36,275 bases of DNA, from assembly GCA_015064245.1 (NCBI GenBank), contig SVSQ01000011.1, forward strand, positions 1-36,275, in the 5' to 3' direction. Source of the DNA: Oscillospiraceae bacterium. Its GTDB lineage: Bacteria; Bacillota; Clostridia; Oscillospirales; CAG-272. Shown here piece by piece: positions 22,913-31,812 of this stretch (the first letter of the stretch is position 1; the number at the start of each line of letters is the position of its first letter). The position numbers and the translations under genes are program-made. Under the pieces are notes generated by a model. That model searched no databases. It was not told the origin of the DNA and saw nothing but the letters and a program-made list of their open reading frames with translations.

Positions 22913-23443
22913 ATGAAAATTAAAATGGCTATGGACCGAAAGGGAGGGATAATCTCCCTTTCGGTCATTATTGCGACGGTGGTTATCGATTTTATCACTA
23001 AAAAGCTGGTCATGAGCAATATGGAGATATACGATAGCATACCGCTTATAAAAAACGTCCTGCACCTGACGTACATTACAAATGACGGCGCGGCTTTTGG
23101 CAGTTTCTCGGAGCACCGATGGGTATTTATGACCATGAGCACCGTTATGATACTGTTTATGGCTGCGCTTCTTTTACTTTGGACGGACAAGGATCCGATG
23201 TTCTATACGGCGGTGTCGATGGTACTGGGCGGTGGAGTTGGCAATATGATAGACCGCATCGCTTACGGTACGGTCATCGACTTCATCGACTTCTGCGCTT
23301 TTCCGAACCTTTGGATGTGGATATTCAACGGCGCGGACGCCTTCGTCTGTATAGGCGTCGGTCTGTTCGTTATCTATTATATCCGCGCGGAGATAAAGGA
23401 GTCAAAGCGTAAAAAGGCAGAAGCGGAAGCAGAGGAAATATAA
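22913..23443 (+). CDS. lspA: Lipoprotein signal peptidase (signal peptidase II)
   Basis: This 176-aa inner-membrane aspartic protease, with four hydrophobic helices, removes the signal peptide of prolipoproteins. Family motifs are TNDGAAFG (57-63), GNMIDR (110-115), VIDFIDF with catalytic Asp123, and FNGADAF with catalytic Asp142. It follows ileS by 49 bases, a common pairing. Client lipoproteins in this window are the parvulin-like and deacetylase-like proteins. The C-terminal tail is charged (KRKKAEAEAEE). An in-frame ATG at 22925 is an alternative start. Confidence 0.95.
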   Translation: MKIKMAMDRKGGIISLSVIIATVVIDFITKKLVMSNMEIYDSIPLIKNVLHLTYITNDGAAFGSFSEHRWVFMTMSTVMILFMAALLLLWTDKDPMFYTAVSMVLGGGVGNMIDRIAYGTVIDFIDFCAFPNLWMWIFNGADAFVCIGVGLFVIYYIRAEIKESKRKKAEAEAEEI

Positions 23444-23449
23444 TTATTT

Positions 23450-23468
23450 GTAGGGGCAACGCCCCTAC
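23450..23468 (+). repeat. Short REP-like palindrome after lspA
   Basis: GTAGGGGC and GCCCCTAC flank AAC: a perfect 8-bp stem seven bases after the lspA stop codon. Confidence 0.65.
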
Positions 23469-23496
23469 GGATAACCAATGAATATACGCTAAACCT

Positions 23497-23617
23497 AAGC
23501 CTCTCTCCGAAGGGAAGGTGCCGAGCTTGCGAGGCGGATGAGGTGTACCGAATCTTTGGGCTTTTTAACACCTCATCCGTCACCTACGGTGCCACCTTCT
23601 CCCACTGGAGAAGGCTT
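23497..23617. repeat. R5 long palindromic element between lspA and the rluD-family gene
   Basis: The left arm (23497-23546) and right arm (23568-23617) are inverted, with a 21-base loop. They share the AAGCC.TCTCC / GGAGAAGGCTT and GGATGAGGTGT / ACACCTCATCC ends with the element at 5226-5348, but the inner bases differ. Confidence 0.78.
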
Positions 23618-23667
23618 ACCATAGTAACACGCGAAAATAAAAAATCCTCAGAGGATGGTAAAGCGTT

Positions 23668-24588
23668 TTGATAGGTCAGAGACTTGATATGTACGTTTCC
23701 GAGACGGAACAGATAACCCGTTCTGCGGCTCAGAAGCTGATACAAAACGGGTTCGTCACCGTAAACGGAGAGGTAAAAAACAAAAATTACAAGCTGTGCG
23801 CGGGGGACGAGGTGGAGACGGACTATCCCGAGCCCGTACCCGACGAGGCGATACCCGAGGACATACCGCTGGATATAGTCTACGAGGACGAGGATCTGCT
23901 GGTGGTCAATAAGCCGAAGGGTATGGTGGTCCATCCCGCGGCGGGAAACTATACGGGTACGATGGTCAACGCCTTGCTGTTCCATTGTAAAGAGGGACTT
24001 TCGGGAATAAACGGAGTCATCCGTCCCGGAATAGTTCACCGTATCGACAAGGATACGTCGGGGCTTTTAGTGGTCGCTAAGAACGACGTGTCTCATAACA
24101 GTCTCGCCCTGCAGATCAAGGAGCATAAGGCTGACAGAGTCTACCGCGCGATAGTTATCGGAAATCCAAAAGAGGACGAGGGGACTATCGATAAGCCCAT
24201 CGCCCGCCATCCTACCGACCGTAAGAAAATGGCGATAGTTCAGGGCGGACGGAAAGCGGTTACGCATTTTAAGGTCCTTGAACGTTTTCAAGGCTTTGCG
24301 TATTGCGAGATGCGTCTGGAAACGGGCAGAACTCATCAGATAAGAGTGCACATGGCGTCTATCGGGCATCCGCTCATGGGCGATACAATATACGGCGGCG
24401 GAAGCACTCAGTTCGAAAAGAAGCATCCCCGTCTCTTCGAAGGCGATAAGTGCGGTCAAGCGCTGCTCGCTATGTCCCTTGGCTTTGATCATCCGAAAAC
24501 TGCCGAGCACCTCGTTTTTAAGGCACCCATCCCCGCTTGGATGGATGATATACTCGCACTTTTGAGAGGGGAAAACGCGCTTTCTTGA
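23668..24588 (+). CDS. RluA/RluD-family 23S rRNA pseudouridine synthase
   Basis: This 306-aa RluA-family enzyme isomerises uridines in RNA, probably 23S rRNA. It has an N-terminal S4 RNA-binding domain (about residues 1-50) and a catalytic domain with HRIDKDTSGLL, where Asp127 is the nucleophile, followed by GRTHQIRVHM. Only a TTG start (23668) is available after an in-frame TAA at 23659. The GAGGATGG upstream is a weak ribosome binding site. The last residues (ENALS) lie inside an R1 repeat. RluD versus another paralogue cannot be fixed from sequence alone. The lspA-rluD order is common in Firmicutes. Confidence 0.93.
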   Translation: MIGQRLDMYVSETEQITRSAAQKLIQNGFVTVNGEVKNKNYKLCAGDEVETDYPEPVPDEAIPEDIPLDIVYEDEDLLVVNKPKGMVVHPAAGNYTGTMVNALLFHCKEGLSGINGVIRPGIVHRIDKDTSGLLVVAKNDVSHNSLALQIKEHKADRVYRAIVIGNPKEDEGTIDKPIARHPTDRKKMAIVQGGRKAVTHFKVLERFQGFAYCEMRLETGRTHQIRVHMASIGHPLMGDTIYGGGSTQFEKKHPRLFEGDKCGQALLAMSLGFDHPKTAEHLVFKAPIPAWMDDILALLRGENALS

Positions 24589-24708
24589 AAGAAAGCTGCG
24601 CAAAGAACTTCAATGACATCAACACCGCAAGGGCATTGATGTCATTGAAAAGTTTGGTGTTTTTCTTCGAAAAAAGTATGTGTTCCCTTTTTCAACAAGA
24701 GCGTACAT
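24567..24708 (+). repeat. R1 repeat copy 5 (overlapping the end of the rluD-family gene)
   Basis: It is almost identical to copy 4 in its first 50 bases, but the main stem is different: CAATGACATCAACACC (24611-24626) with GGCATTGATGTCATTG (24632-24647). It provides the stop codon of the upstream gene. Confidence 0.82.
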
Positions 24709-24746
24709 CATCTATCCCACAAACGAGAAAAACTACCTATTTTTAT

Positions 24747-24930
24747 GGTGTTGCGGGAGCAACTCGGCAGTATTTTATGTACGAAAAACCGCGAGCCGCG
24801 TTATGCGAGCGTGTTTTCGGCGAGCCGTTAAAAATCTACCACGGTCTTTCTTTCTTCTTTTTGCAGAATGCGTAGCATTCACGCATTTCTTCTTCTTTCT
24901 TTCTCGAAAGAAGGAAGAAAAACGCGAAAT
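24747..24930 (+). repeat. R2 repeat copy 2
   Basis: It has the same order of parts as copy 1 (12504-12670): GTTGCGGGAGCAAC hairpin, ACGAAAAACCGCGAG variable segment, ACCACGGTC, and polypyrimidine tract. An extra GAATGCGTAGCATTC palindrome interrupts the tract, and a final CTTTCTCGAAAG hairpin follows. Confidence 0.75.
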
Positions 24931-24991
24931 CTTTAACATAAAGAAATATTAAAGTAAAATTATAGAATTTACTCAAAAGCAAATTCTATAA

Positions 24992-25042
24992 ACACCTCAT
25001 CCACCACTATCGTGGTCCCCCTTCTCCCACTGGAGAAGGCTT
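24992..25042 (+). repeat. Single right arm of an R5 element
   Basis: It matches the right arms of the R5 elements (ACACCTCATCC ... CTTCTCCCACTGGAGAAGGCTT), with its own inner hairpin CCACTATCGTGG. No left arm is present. Confidence 0.7.
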
Positions 25043-25133
25043 GAAAACAACCCTCTTACACAAAATAAAACATTTACTAAAAAAATAATCCGGCGCGCTC
25101 ATTCGCCCTGCCGGAAAGGAGAAATATAACAAA

Positions 25134-27140
25134 ATGAAAGAAAAATTTTATCTCACCACAGCCATTCCGTATTGCTCAGGAAAGCCTCATATAGGCAATA
25201 CCTACGAGGTGATACTCACGGACGCCATCGCAAGATATAAGCGTCAGAGAGGCTACGACGTATTCTTCCTTACAGGTACGGACGAGCACGGACTTAAAAT
25301 CGAAACAAAAGCCGCAGAGCAGGGCATTACTCCCAAGGAGTTCGTTGACGGCGTCAGCGATAAGGTCAAGGAGATATGGGCTCTTGTAGGCGCGTCTTAT
25401 GACAAATTCATCCGTACCACCGACGACTATCACGAAAAGGCAGTCGCAGGTATATTCAAGAAACTGCTGGATCAGGGCGATATCTACAAAGGACAGTACG
25501 AGGGCTGGTACTGCGTACCCGACGAGGCGTTCTTTACAGATACGCAGGTAACGGACGGCGTTTGCCCCGACTGCGGACGTCCCGTTCAGAGAGCTAAAGA
25601 GGACGCGTATTTCTTCAGAATGAGCAAGTACGCCGATAAGCTTCTTAAGCATATGGAAGACAATCCCGGTTTCGTTGAGCCCGAGGCTCGCCTTAAGGAG
25701 ATGATAAATAACTTCCTTAAGCCCGGACTTCAGGACCTCTGCGTAACAAGAAGCTCCTTCACTTGGGGCGTTCAGGTTCCCGGCGACGAAAAGCACGTCA
25801 TCTACGTCTGGATCGACGCGCTCTCCAACTATATCACAGCTATGGGTTATACCGTAGACGAGCAGGGCGAGCTCTTTAAGAAATATTGGCCATGTGACGT
25901 TCACGTTATCGGTAAGGACATCGTTCGTTTCCATACTATCTACTGGCCTATCCTGCTTCTCGCTCTGGGCGTTCCGCTGCCTAAGAAGATCTACGGCCAC
26001 GGCTGGCTGAACTTCGGTACGGACAAGATGTCTAAGTCAAAGGGTAACGTGATGTATGCGGACGAGCTTGCTCAGCTCTTCGGAGTTGACGGCGTTCGCT
26101 ACTACACCCTTTCCGCTATGCCATATTCCTCGGACGGCAGCATCACATACGACAGCATGATAACCGCGTATAACTCCGACCTTGCAAATAACCTCGGAAA
26201 CCTGGTCAACCGTACCATTTCCATGAATAAAAAGTATTTTGCAAAGGTAGTTCCCGCTCCGGGCGCTGACGAGGGTACGGACGGCGAGCTTAAAGCGGCT
26301 GTAGCCGAGGCTTGCAAGAAGGCTTACGAATGTATGGATGGCTATAAGGTGTCCGACGCGCTCTACGAGATATTCACAATGCTCCGCAGAGCAAATAAGT
26401 ATATCGACGAGACCACTCCCTGGACGCTGGCAAAGACCGAGGAGGGTAAGGCGCGTCTTGCGACGGTTATGTATAACCTGCTGGAGACTATCAGAATAGG
26501 CGCAGTCCTGCTTACTCCCTTTATTCCCGAGACTGCGGGTAAGATACTCGCTCAGCTTGGAACCGACGTGACTTCGCTTGAGTTCGGTTCGCTTGAAAGC
26601 GGTAAGGAGACGGGAGAGGCTGAGGTCCTCTTCAAGAGAATAGACGAAAAAGAATTTTACGAGCAGCTTGCGGCTATGAAGGGCGAGCCCGCTCCTACAG
26701 AAAACGAAAAGAAAGAGACGGATAACAAAATGGAAGAAGTAAAAGATACAGCTGAAGTAGTAGAAGAAGCGGTTAAAGAGTACGAGCCCCTCGCAGAGAC
26801 CTGCGCTTTCGACGATTTCGTTAAGATCGATATGCGTGTAGCTAAGGTCCTTGAGTGCGAGACAGTTCCGAAGTCCAAGAAGCTCCTTCGCTTCAAGCTC
26901 GACCTCGGCTTCGAGACCAGACAGGTGTTCTCCGGTATTGCTAAGTACTACACTCCCGAGGAGATGATCGGTAAGAAGGTCGTTATGGTCGCTAACCTCG
27001 CTCCCCGTATGATGAAGATCAACGGCGTTGAGGAGGAAAGCAACGGTATGATCGTCGCTTCCGGCGGACACTCCCCCGACGCTGTCGTCAAAGTCCTCTT
27101 CGCTGACCCCGACGCCCCTGTTGGTGACCGCATCAGCTAA
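25134..27140 (+). CDS. metG: Methionyl-tRNA synthetase
   Basis: This 668-aa class I synthetase charges initiator and elongator tRNA-Met. It has the AIPYCSGKPHIG nucleotide-binding motif near the N-terminus, TGTDEHG, a zinc knuckle around CPDCGR, WIDALSNY, and DKMSKSKGN (about 297-305). A C-terminal EMAP/Trbp111-like tRNA-binding domain (from about 558, FDDFVKIDMRVAKVLE) is joined by a highly acidic/lysine-rich linker (about 515-550). AAAGGAG sits at good spacing before ATG 25134. In Firmicutes metG is commonly followed by tatD, as here. An R1-R2 pair separates the two genes. Confidence 0.97.
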   Translation: MKEKFYLTTAIPYCSGKPHIGNTYEVILTDAIARYKRQRGYDVFFLTGTDEHGLKIETKAAEQGITPKEFVDGVSDKVKEIWALVGASYDKFIRTTDDYHEKAVAGIFKKLLDQGDIYKGQYEGWYCVPDEAFFTDTQVTDGVCPDCGRPVQRAKEDAYFFRMSKYADKLLKHMEDNPGFVEPEARLKEMINNFLKPGLQDLCVTRSSFTWGVQVPGDEKHVIYVWIDALSNYITAMGYTVDEQGELFKKYWPCDVHVIGKDIVRFHTIYWPILLLALGVPLPKKIYGHGWLNFGTDKMSKSKGNVMYADELAQLFGVDGVRYYTLSAMPYSSDGSITYDSMITAYNSDLANNLGNLVNRTISMNKKYFAKVVPAPGADEGTDGELKAAVAEACKKAYECMDGYKVSDALYEIFTMLRRANKYIDETTPWTLAKTEEGKARLATVMYNLLETIRIGAVLLTPFIPETAGKILAQLGTDVTSLEFGSLESGKETGEAEVLFKRIDEKEFYEQLAAMKGEPAPTENEKKETDNKMEEVKDTAEVVEEAVKEYEPLAETCAFDDFVKIDMRVAKVLECETVPKSKKLLRFKLDLGFETRQVFSGIAKYYTPEEMIGKKVVMVANLAPRMMKINGVEEESNGMIVASGGHSPDAVVKVLFADPDAPVGDRIS

Positions 27141-27329
27141 CCTACTTTCTTTGAAAAGAAAGTAGGCAAAGAAACTTTTGTACTGATTTTTCTCTTTAAA
27201 GCAATTTAGTGCAAAAGCTGCGCAAAAACTTCTGTGACATTGACACCGCGAGGGCATCAATGTCACAGAAATATTGAAAGTTTTTCTTCGAAAAAAGTCC
27301 GTGCTTCCATTTCTAACAAGAGCGCACAT
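27141..27329 (+). repeat. R1 repeat copy 6 (3' of metG)
   Basis: It begins immediately after the metG stop with CTACTTTCTT / AAGAAAGTAG. An inset of about 50 bases follows, then the main stem CTGTGACATTGACACC (27232-27247) with GGCATCAATGTCACAG (27253-27268) and the TTTTTCTTCGAAAAA block. Confidence 0.82.
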
Positions 27330-27369
27330 TTCTTATCCAATAGCACCAAAAATTGCTACACCGAAACAT

Positions 27370-27563
27370 CCCGAAAATGCGAAGCGTGGGCGAGCATTTT
27401 TGTAGAAATGATAGCACAAGCATCCCCTTGTTCCTTAAAACTTCGCTCGTGCTTTTTGAGCGAAGTTCTGGCGAGCCGTTCCGCGCTACCACGACCTTTC
27501 TTTCTTCTTTTTGCGAGCATTTTTCTTCTTTCTTTCGTGAAAGAAGGAAGAAAAACGCGAAAT
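27370..27563 (+). repeat. R2 repeat copy 3
   Basis: CCCGAAAATGCGAAGCGTGG and GCGAGCATTTTTGT lead into a variable hairpin ACTTCGCTC / GAGCGAAGT, then ACCACGACC and the polypyrimidine tract with its terminal hairpin. The minus-strand copy at 33390-33593 has the same layout but the stem AATTCGCTC / GAGCGAATT. Confidence 0.75.
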
Positions 27564-27640
27564 CGTAAACAAAAAGAATCTAAAAAAACAAATTATAAAA
27601 TTTCCTCAAACAAAAAAACTCTAATAAAAAAATAAAATCT

Positions 27641-28453
27641 ATGCTTAACACAGAAGAATCGGCGCTTTTCGATATAAACGCCAAACTTTTTGATACACAC
27701 GCCCATTACGACGACGCGAAATTCGACGAAGACCGCGACGAAATACTGCAAAGCCTTCAAGCAAGCGGAGTCGAATATATCGTTGACGTGGGTTGTTCCT
27801 TCGATACTATGGAGAAAGCTTCAGCGCTTTCGGAAAAATACGATTTCGTGTACGCCAGCGCAGGCATCCACCCGAACGACGCCGCAGACGCAGACGCGAG
27901 AGGCGAAGAGGCGCTTCAGATCATAAGAAGTTACCTGAATAAGCCCAAAACCGTCGCTATCGGCGAACTTGGGCTTGATTATTACTGGGACGACTGTCCC
28001 CGCGACGTTCAGAAGAAGTGGTTTGAATTGCAGCTTCAGCTTGCCGAGGAGACGGGTTATCCCGTCATCATCCACGACCGAGACGCTCACGGCGACACTA
28101 TGGAGATACTCCGACGTCACCCGAAGGTCAAGGGAATATTGCACAGCTTCAGCGGCAGTCCCGAAATGGCGGACGAGCTGATAAAGATGGGCTGGTATAT
28201 CTCCTTTTCGGGAGTTCTGACCTTCAAAAACGCGGCTAAGCTCCCGGAGGTCGCGAAAAGAGTCCCGCTTGACCGTATGCTGATCGAAACGGACGCTCCT
28301 TATCTTGCGCCCCACCCTCACAGAGGTAAGCGCAACGACTCGGAGCTGATGAAGTACACCGCCCTCAAGCTTGCGGAGATCAAGGGGCTCACGTACGCCG
28401 AGGTCTGTGCCATCACCATGGAGAACGCAAAGCGCGTATATAATATCAAATAG
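27641..28453 (+). CDS. tatD: TatD-family metal-dependent DNase/hydrolase
   Basis: This 270-aa TIM-barrel amidohydrolase-fold nuclease is probably cytoplasmic and involved in DNA repair or turnover. Metal-site motifs are FDTHAHYDD, GELGLDYY, HDRDAH, HSFSG and ETDAPYLAP, all intact. It begins with about 14 extra residues before the usual LFDTHAH start, and the DNA before ATG 27641 is A-rich with no Shine-Dalgarno. Translation initiation is therefore either weak or at another codon. It lies downstream of metG and 41 bases before truB. Confidence 0.93.
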   Translation: MLNTEESALFDINAKLFDTHAHYDDAKFDEDRDEILQSLQASGVEYIVDVGCSFDTMEKASALSEKYDFVYASAGIHPNDAADADARGEEALQIIRSYLNKPKTVAIGELGLDYYWDDCPRDVQKKWFELQLQLAEETGYPVIIHDRDAHGDTMEILRRHPKVKGILHSFSGSPEMADELIKMGWYISFSGVLTFKNAAKLPEVAKRVPLDRMLIETDAPYLAPHPHRGKRNDSELMKYTALKLAEIKGLTYAEVCAITMENAKRVYNIK

Positions 28454-28494
28454 TATCCAAATATTCCTCGGTGTAAGAAAGAGAAGTTATAATT

Positions 28495-29406
28495 ATGGAA
28501 AAAAACGATCTTGGCGGCGTTTTGTGCTTCAACAAACCCGCGGGATGCACTTCCCACGATATAATCTATCGCGTCCGTAAGCTGTACGGCACGAAGCAGG
28601 TCGGCCACACGGGGACGCTTGATCCTCTTGCAACGGGCGTGCTTGTCGTTATGGTCGGCAGAGCGGTGAAGGCGTCCGAATTTCTTACCGCCGACGAAAA
28701 GGAGTACGTTGCCACTCTGAAGCTGGGTATCACCACCGATACCGAGGATATTACGGGCGAGGTGCTTTCCGAATACAAGGGCGAGATGCCCGACTTCGAA
28801 ACGGTGAAAAACGCGGTTTCCGCGTTTGCGGGTGAGATCGAACAGGTTCCGCCCATGTATAGCGCACTGAAAAAGGACGGCAAAAAGCTGGTGGATCTGG
28901 CGAGACAGGGCGTTACCGTTGAGCGCGAGGCGCGCAAGGTCAGAGTTGACAAGATAGATGTCTTTGAAACCGAAAAGCCCGACGAATTTATGCTGAACGT
29001 CCGCGTTTCCAAGGGCACTTACATACGGACTCTTTGCGCCGATATAGGCAAAAAGCTGGGTACGGGCGGCGTCATGGCGACGCTTACCCGAACGTCAAGC
29101 GGTAATTTCGGTATTGAAGAGAGCTTCGACGAGGAGCAGCTCAAAGCGATGACCGACGAGGAGCGTTACGCCGCTCTCCGTCCGACCGATGAGCTATTTC
29201 CCGACTGTCCCGCTCTTACTCTTTCGGACTTTTTCGCGAAGCTTGGCGCTCACGGGTGCGATCTTTATCAGAAAAAGCTCCGCACATCCTTCCCCGAAGG
29301 TCAGCTCGTCAGACTTTACGACTCCCTCGGCTTCTTCGCTCTCGGACGCGTTATTTCTACCCCCGACGGCTCCGCTATCAAACCCGTAAAACAATTTAGA
29401 ATATAG
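28495..29406 (+). CDS. truB: tRNA pseudouridine-55 synthase
   Basis: This 303-aa enzyme makes pseudouridine 55 in the T-loop of tRNAs. It carries FNKPAGCTSHD, GHTGTLDPLATG with the nucleophile Asp43, VPPMYSALKKDGKKLVDLAR and SKGTYIRTL, and ends with a C-terminal PUA-like part. In many Firmicutes truB follows rbfA. Here it follows tatD instead, with AAGAAAGAGAAG before ATG 28495. An R2 repeat follows. Confidence 0.96.
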   Translation: MEKNDLGGVLCFNKPAGCTSHDIIYRVRKLYGTKQVGHTGTLDPLATGVLVVMVGRAVKASEFLTADEKEYVATLKLGITTDTEDITGEVLSEYKGEMPDFETVKNAVSAFAGEIEQVPPMYSALKKDGKKLVDLARQGVTVEREARKVRVDKIDVFETEKPDEFMLNVRVSKGTYIRTLCADIGKKLGTGGVMATLTRTSSGNFGIEESFDEEQLKAMTDEERYAALRPTDELFPDCPALTLSDFFAKLGAHGCDLYQKKLRTSFPEGQLVRLYDSLGFFALGRVISTPDGSAIKPVKQFRI

Positions 29407-29514
29407 GTGACACTGATTTGTTTGTGCGAACATAGGTTTGTGTCACCCCTCGAAGCTTTCTCGCTGACAGCGGTCAGCGCTTTTCTTACGAAAAGACCGA
29501 AATCTTCGACAAGC

Positions 29515-29664
29515 CTTTGCGGAGCCTTGTGTTCCTTAAAACCGCGAGCGGAGTTTTCCGAGCGGTTTTCTGTGAGCCTTTCCGTACTACCACGGTCTTT
29601 CTTTCTTCTTTTTGCGAGCATTTTTCTTCTTTCTTTTGCGAAAGAAGGAAGAAAAACGCGAAAT
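29515..29664 (+). repeat. R2 repeat copy 4 (after truB, without R1)
   Basis: A variable stem AAAACCGC (about 29538) with GCGGTTTT is followed by CTACCACGGTC and the polypyrimidine tract and hairpin shared by the other copies. It is the only plus-strand copy directly downstream of a gene that lacks an R1 element. Confidence 0.72.
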
Positions 29665-29761
29665 CTTTAACAAAAAGAAATATTAAAGAAAAATTATAAA
29701 ATTTACTCAAATATCCGTCTTACACAAATAAACCATTTAAACAAATAAAAAATATTCGCCC

Positions 29762-29777
29762 GCGGGTGCTTACCCGC
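29762..29777 (+). repeat. R4 mini-hairpin directly before the DUF4965 gene's ribosome binding site
   Basis: Stem GCGGGT / ACCCGC with loop GCTT. The AAAGGAG of the next gene starts right after the stem. It could modulate ribosome access. Confidence 0.7.
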
Positions 29778-29793
29778 AAAGGAGAACAAAATT

Positions 29794-31812
29794 ATGAAAC
29801 TCAGAGCACCATCAGTTCCGCTTATCACAGTTGACCCTTATTTTTCGGTATGGTCTGCAGCAGACAAGCTGACCGACCGTCCCACAAGCCACTGGACAGA
29901 CCGTTATACCAGCTTTTCCAGAGCAGACTGGGCAAGAGAAGCCTCCAGACCTAACTCCATGCTCGGACTTGTCACCGTCGACGGCAAGACTTACCGTTTC
30001 ATGGGCGCCTCCGACCACGAGGCTATCGAGCAGACAGGTCTCGATATCGACGCGCTGAACACCGTTTACACCTTCGAAACAGACGAGATCAAGGTCACCG
30101 CGGCGTTTATGACTCCAATGCTCCCCACGGAGCTTGACGTTCTCACCCGTCCCGTCAGTTACCTCAAGCTCTCCGCAGTCTCTAAGGACGGCAAAAAGCA
30201 CGACGTTTCCTACGAGGTCTCCGTTTCCGAGGAGCTTTGCCTCAACGTCGCGGGACAGTCCCCAGTTGTTAAGAGCGACGTTCAGATAAAGGGCGTCTCC
30301 GCTTGTATGAAGATGGGCAACTCCGTTCAGAACGTGCTGAACCGTTCGGGCGATGACGTTCGCATCGATTGGGGTTACCTTTATCTGGCAGTAGTCGGCG
30401 CGGGCGCGTCAGTTTCCGATACAAAGGTCACATACGCAAGAGATTTCCGCTTCAATAAGAAAGAGCCCGATAAGAAGCCCGAGTCCGCGGAGCTTGAGTC
30501 TCTCACCGCAAAGGCTGAGGGCGACGCTCTTATTATGTTCGCTTACGACGATATCGACAGCGTCACCTATTTCGGCGCGAAGCTGAAGTCCTGGTGGAAC
30601 AAGGACGGCATGACGATTGAAATGGCGATAGAGAAGGCGGCGTCATCTTACGACAAGCTTGCAAAGAAGTGCCGCGAGTTCTCCGATAAGCTCTATATCG
30701 ACGCTTGCAAGGCGGGCGGCGAGCAGTACGCGGACATCGTTTCTCTCGCTTACCGTCAGGTATTCGCGGCTCATAAGGTTGCCGTTGATACCGAGGGACA
30801 GCTTCTGTTCATCTCCAAGGAGTGCTTCTCCAACGGTTGCGCGGCGACTGTTGACGTAAGCTATCCTTCCATTCCTATGTTCCTACATTACAATCCCGAA
30901 TTCGTTAAGGGTATGATGAGACCTATATTCAAGTACGCGGCTACCGACGAGTGGGAGTTCGACTTCGCGCCCCACGACGCGGGACAGTATCCGCTGGTCG
31001 AAGGTCAGGTCTACGGCAAGAACCGCGAGACGGGCAAGCAGCAGCACCATATGCAGATGCCTGTTGAGGAATGCGGTAATATGCTGGTCATGGCTGCGGC
31101 TGTCTGCGTTGCGCAGGGCAATACGTCCTTTGTAAGAGACCATATCGAGATCCTTGAGACCTGGGCTCAGTACCTTATCCGTTTCGGTCAGGACCCCGAG
31201 CATCAGCTCTGTACGGACGACTTCGCAGGTCACCTGGCTCACAACTGCAACCTCTCCCTCAAGGCTATAATGGGACTTGCAGGACTTGCTATCATCTTCA
31301 AGATGCTTGGCAAGAAGCGTAAATCCGAGAGCTACTACAAGAAAGCTAAGGAGATGGCTGACATTTGGGTCAAGACCGCTGCGAACGGCGACGGCTCCTT
31401 CCGTCTGGCATTTGACCGTCCCGGTACATATTCTATGAAGTATAACGCTGTTTGGGATAAGCTCTTCGGCACGAAGATTTTCGCTCCCGAGGTTATGCAG
31501 AGCGAGGTTCAGAGCAATTTTGCCCGTATGAACCCCTACGGTATGCCTCTTGATAACCGCGCTCAGTACACCAAGTCCGACTGGCTCGTCTGGACCGCGA
31601 CTATGCTTGAAAGCGACGACGATTTCCGCCGTTACATCGAACCTCTGTGGAAGGCATATCACTATTCTCCTTCCCGTGTTCCGCTTACCGACTGGTACGA
31701 TACCGCGACTTCTCTTATGGTTGGCTTCCAGCACAGAACCGTTCAGGGCGGTCTGTTCATCAAGCTGATGGAAAAAGACTTCTCCGAAAAGTGCAAGAAG
31801 ATCTGGGGCTAA
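29794..31812 (+). CDS. DUF4965 / glutaminase A-like protein
   Basis: This 672-aa protein opens LRAPSVPLITVDPYFSVWS followed by DKLTDRPTSHWTD, the start of the DUF4964-DUF5127-DUF4965-DUF1793 architecture of fungal glutaminase GtaA and bacterial relatives. The latter half (FDFAPHDAGQYPLVEGQVYG, VEECGNMLVMAAA, WLVWTATML, VPLTDWYDTAT) matches the alpha-barrel part. There is no signal peptide, so it is probably cytoplasmic, unlike the secreted fungal enzymes. Activity on glutamine or a glycoside is not established by sequence. AAAGGAG precedes ATG 29794. It stands alone, convergent with the oxidoreductase gene. Confidence 0.88.
   Translation: MKLRAPSVPLITVDPYFSVWSAADKLTDRPTSHWTDRYTSFSRADWAREASRPNSMLGLVTVDGKTYRFMGASDHEAIEQTGLDIDALNTVYTFETDEIKVTAAFMTPMLPTELDVLTRPVSYLKLSAVSKDGKKHDVSYEVSVSEELCLNVAGQSPVVKSDVQIKGVSACMKMGNSVQNVLNRSGDDVRIDWGYLYLAVVGAGASVSDTKVTYARDFRFNKKEPDKKPESAELESLTAKAEGDALIMFAYDDIDSVTYFGAKLKSWWNKDGMTIEMAIEKAASSYDKLAKKCREFSDKLYIDACKAGGEQYADIVSLAYRQVFAAHKVAVDTEGQLLFISKECFSNGCAATVDVSYPSIPMFLHYNPEFVKGMMRPIFKYAATDEWEFDFAPHDAGQYPLVEGQVYGKNRETGKQQHHMQMPVEECGNMLVMAAAVCVAQGNTSFVRDHIEILETWAQYLIRFGQDPEHQLCTDDFAGHLAHNCNLSLKAIMGLAGLAIIFKMLGKKRKSESYYKKAKEMADIWVKTAANGDGSFRLAFDRPGTYSMKYNAVWDKLFGTKIFAPEVMQSEVQSNFARMNPYGMPLDNRAQYTKSDWLVWTATMLESDDDFRRYIEPLWKAYHYSPSRVPLTDWYDTATSLMVGFQHRTVQGGLFIKLMEKDFSEKCKKIWG

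Noticed and set aside
24585-24952. ORFs of 90-96 aa after the rluD-family gene
   Set aside because: They are translations of R1 and R2 repeat DNA without initiation signals.
26037-27329. 430-aa minus-strand ORF opposite metG
   Set aside because: It is an antisense shadow of metG and of the R1 repeat, with no motifs and no ribosome binding site.
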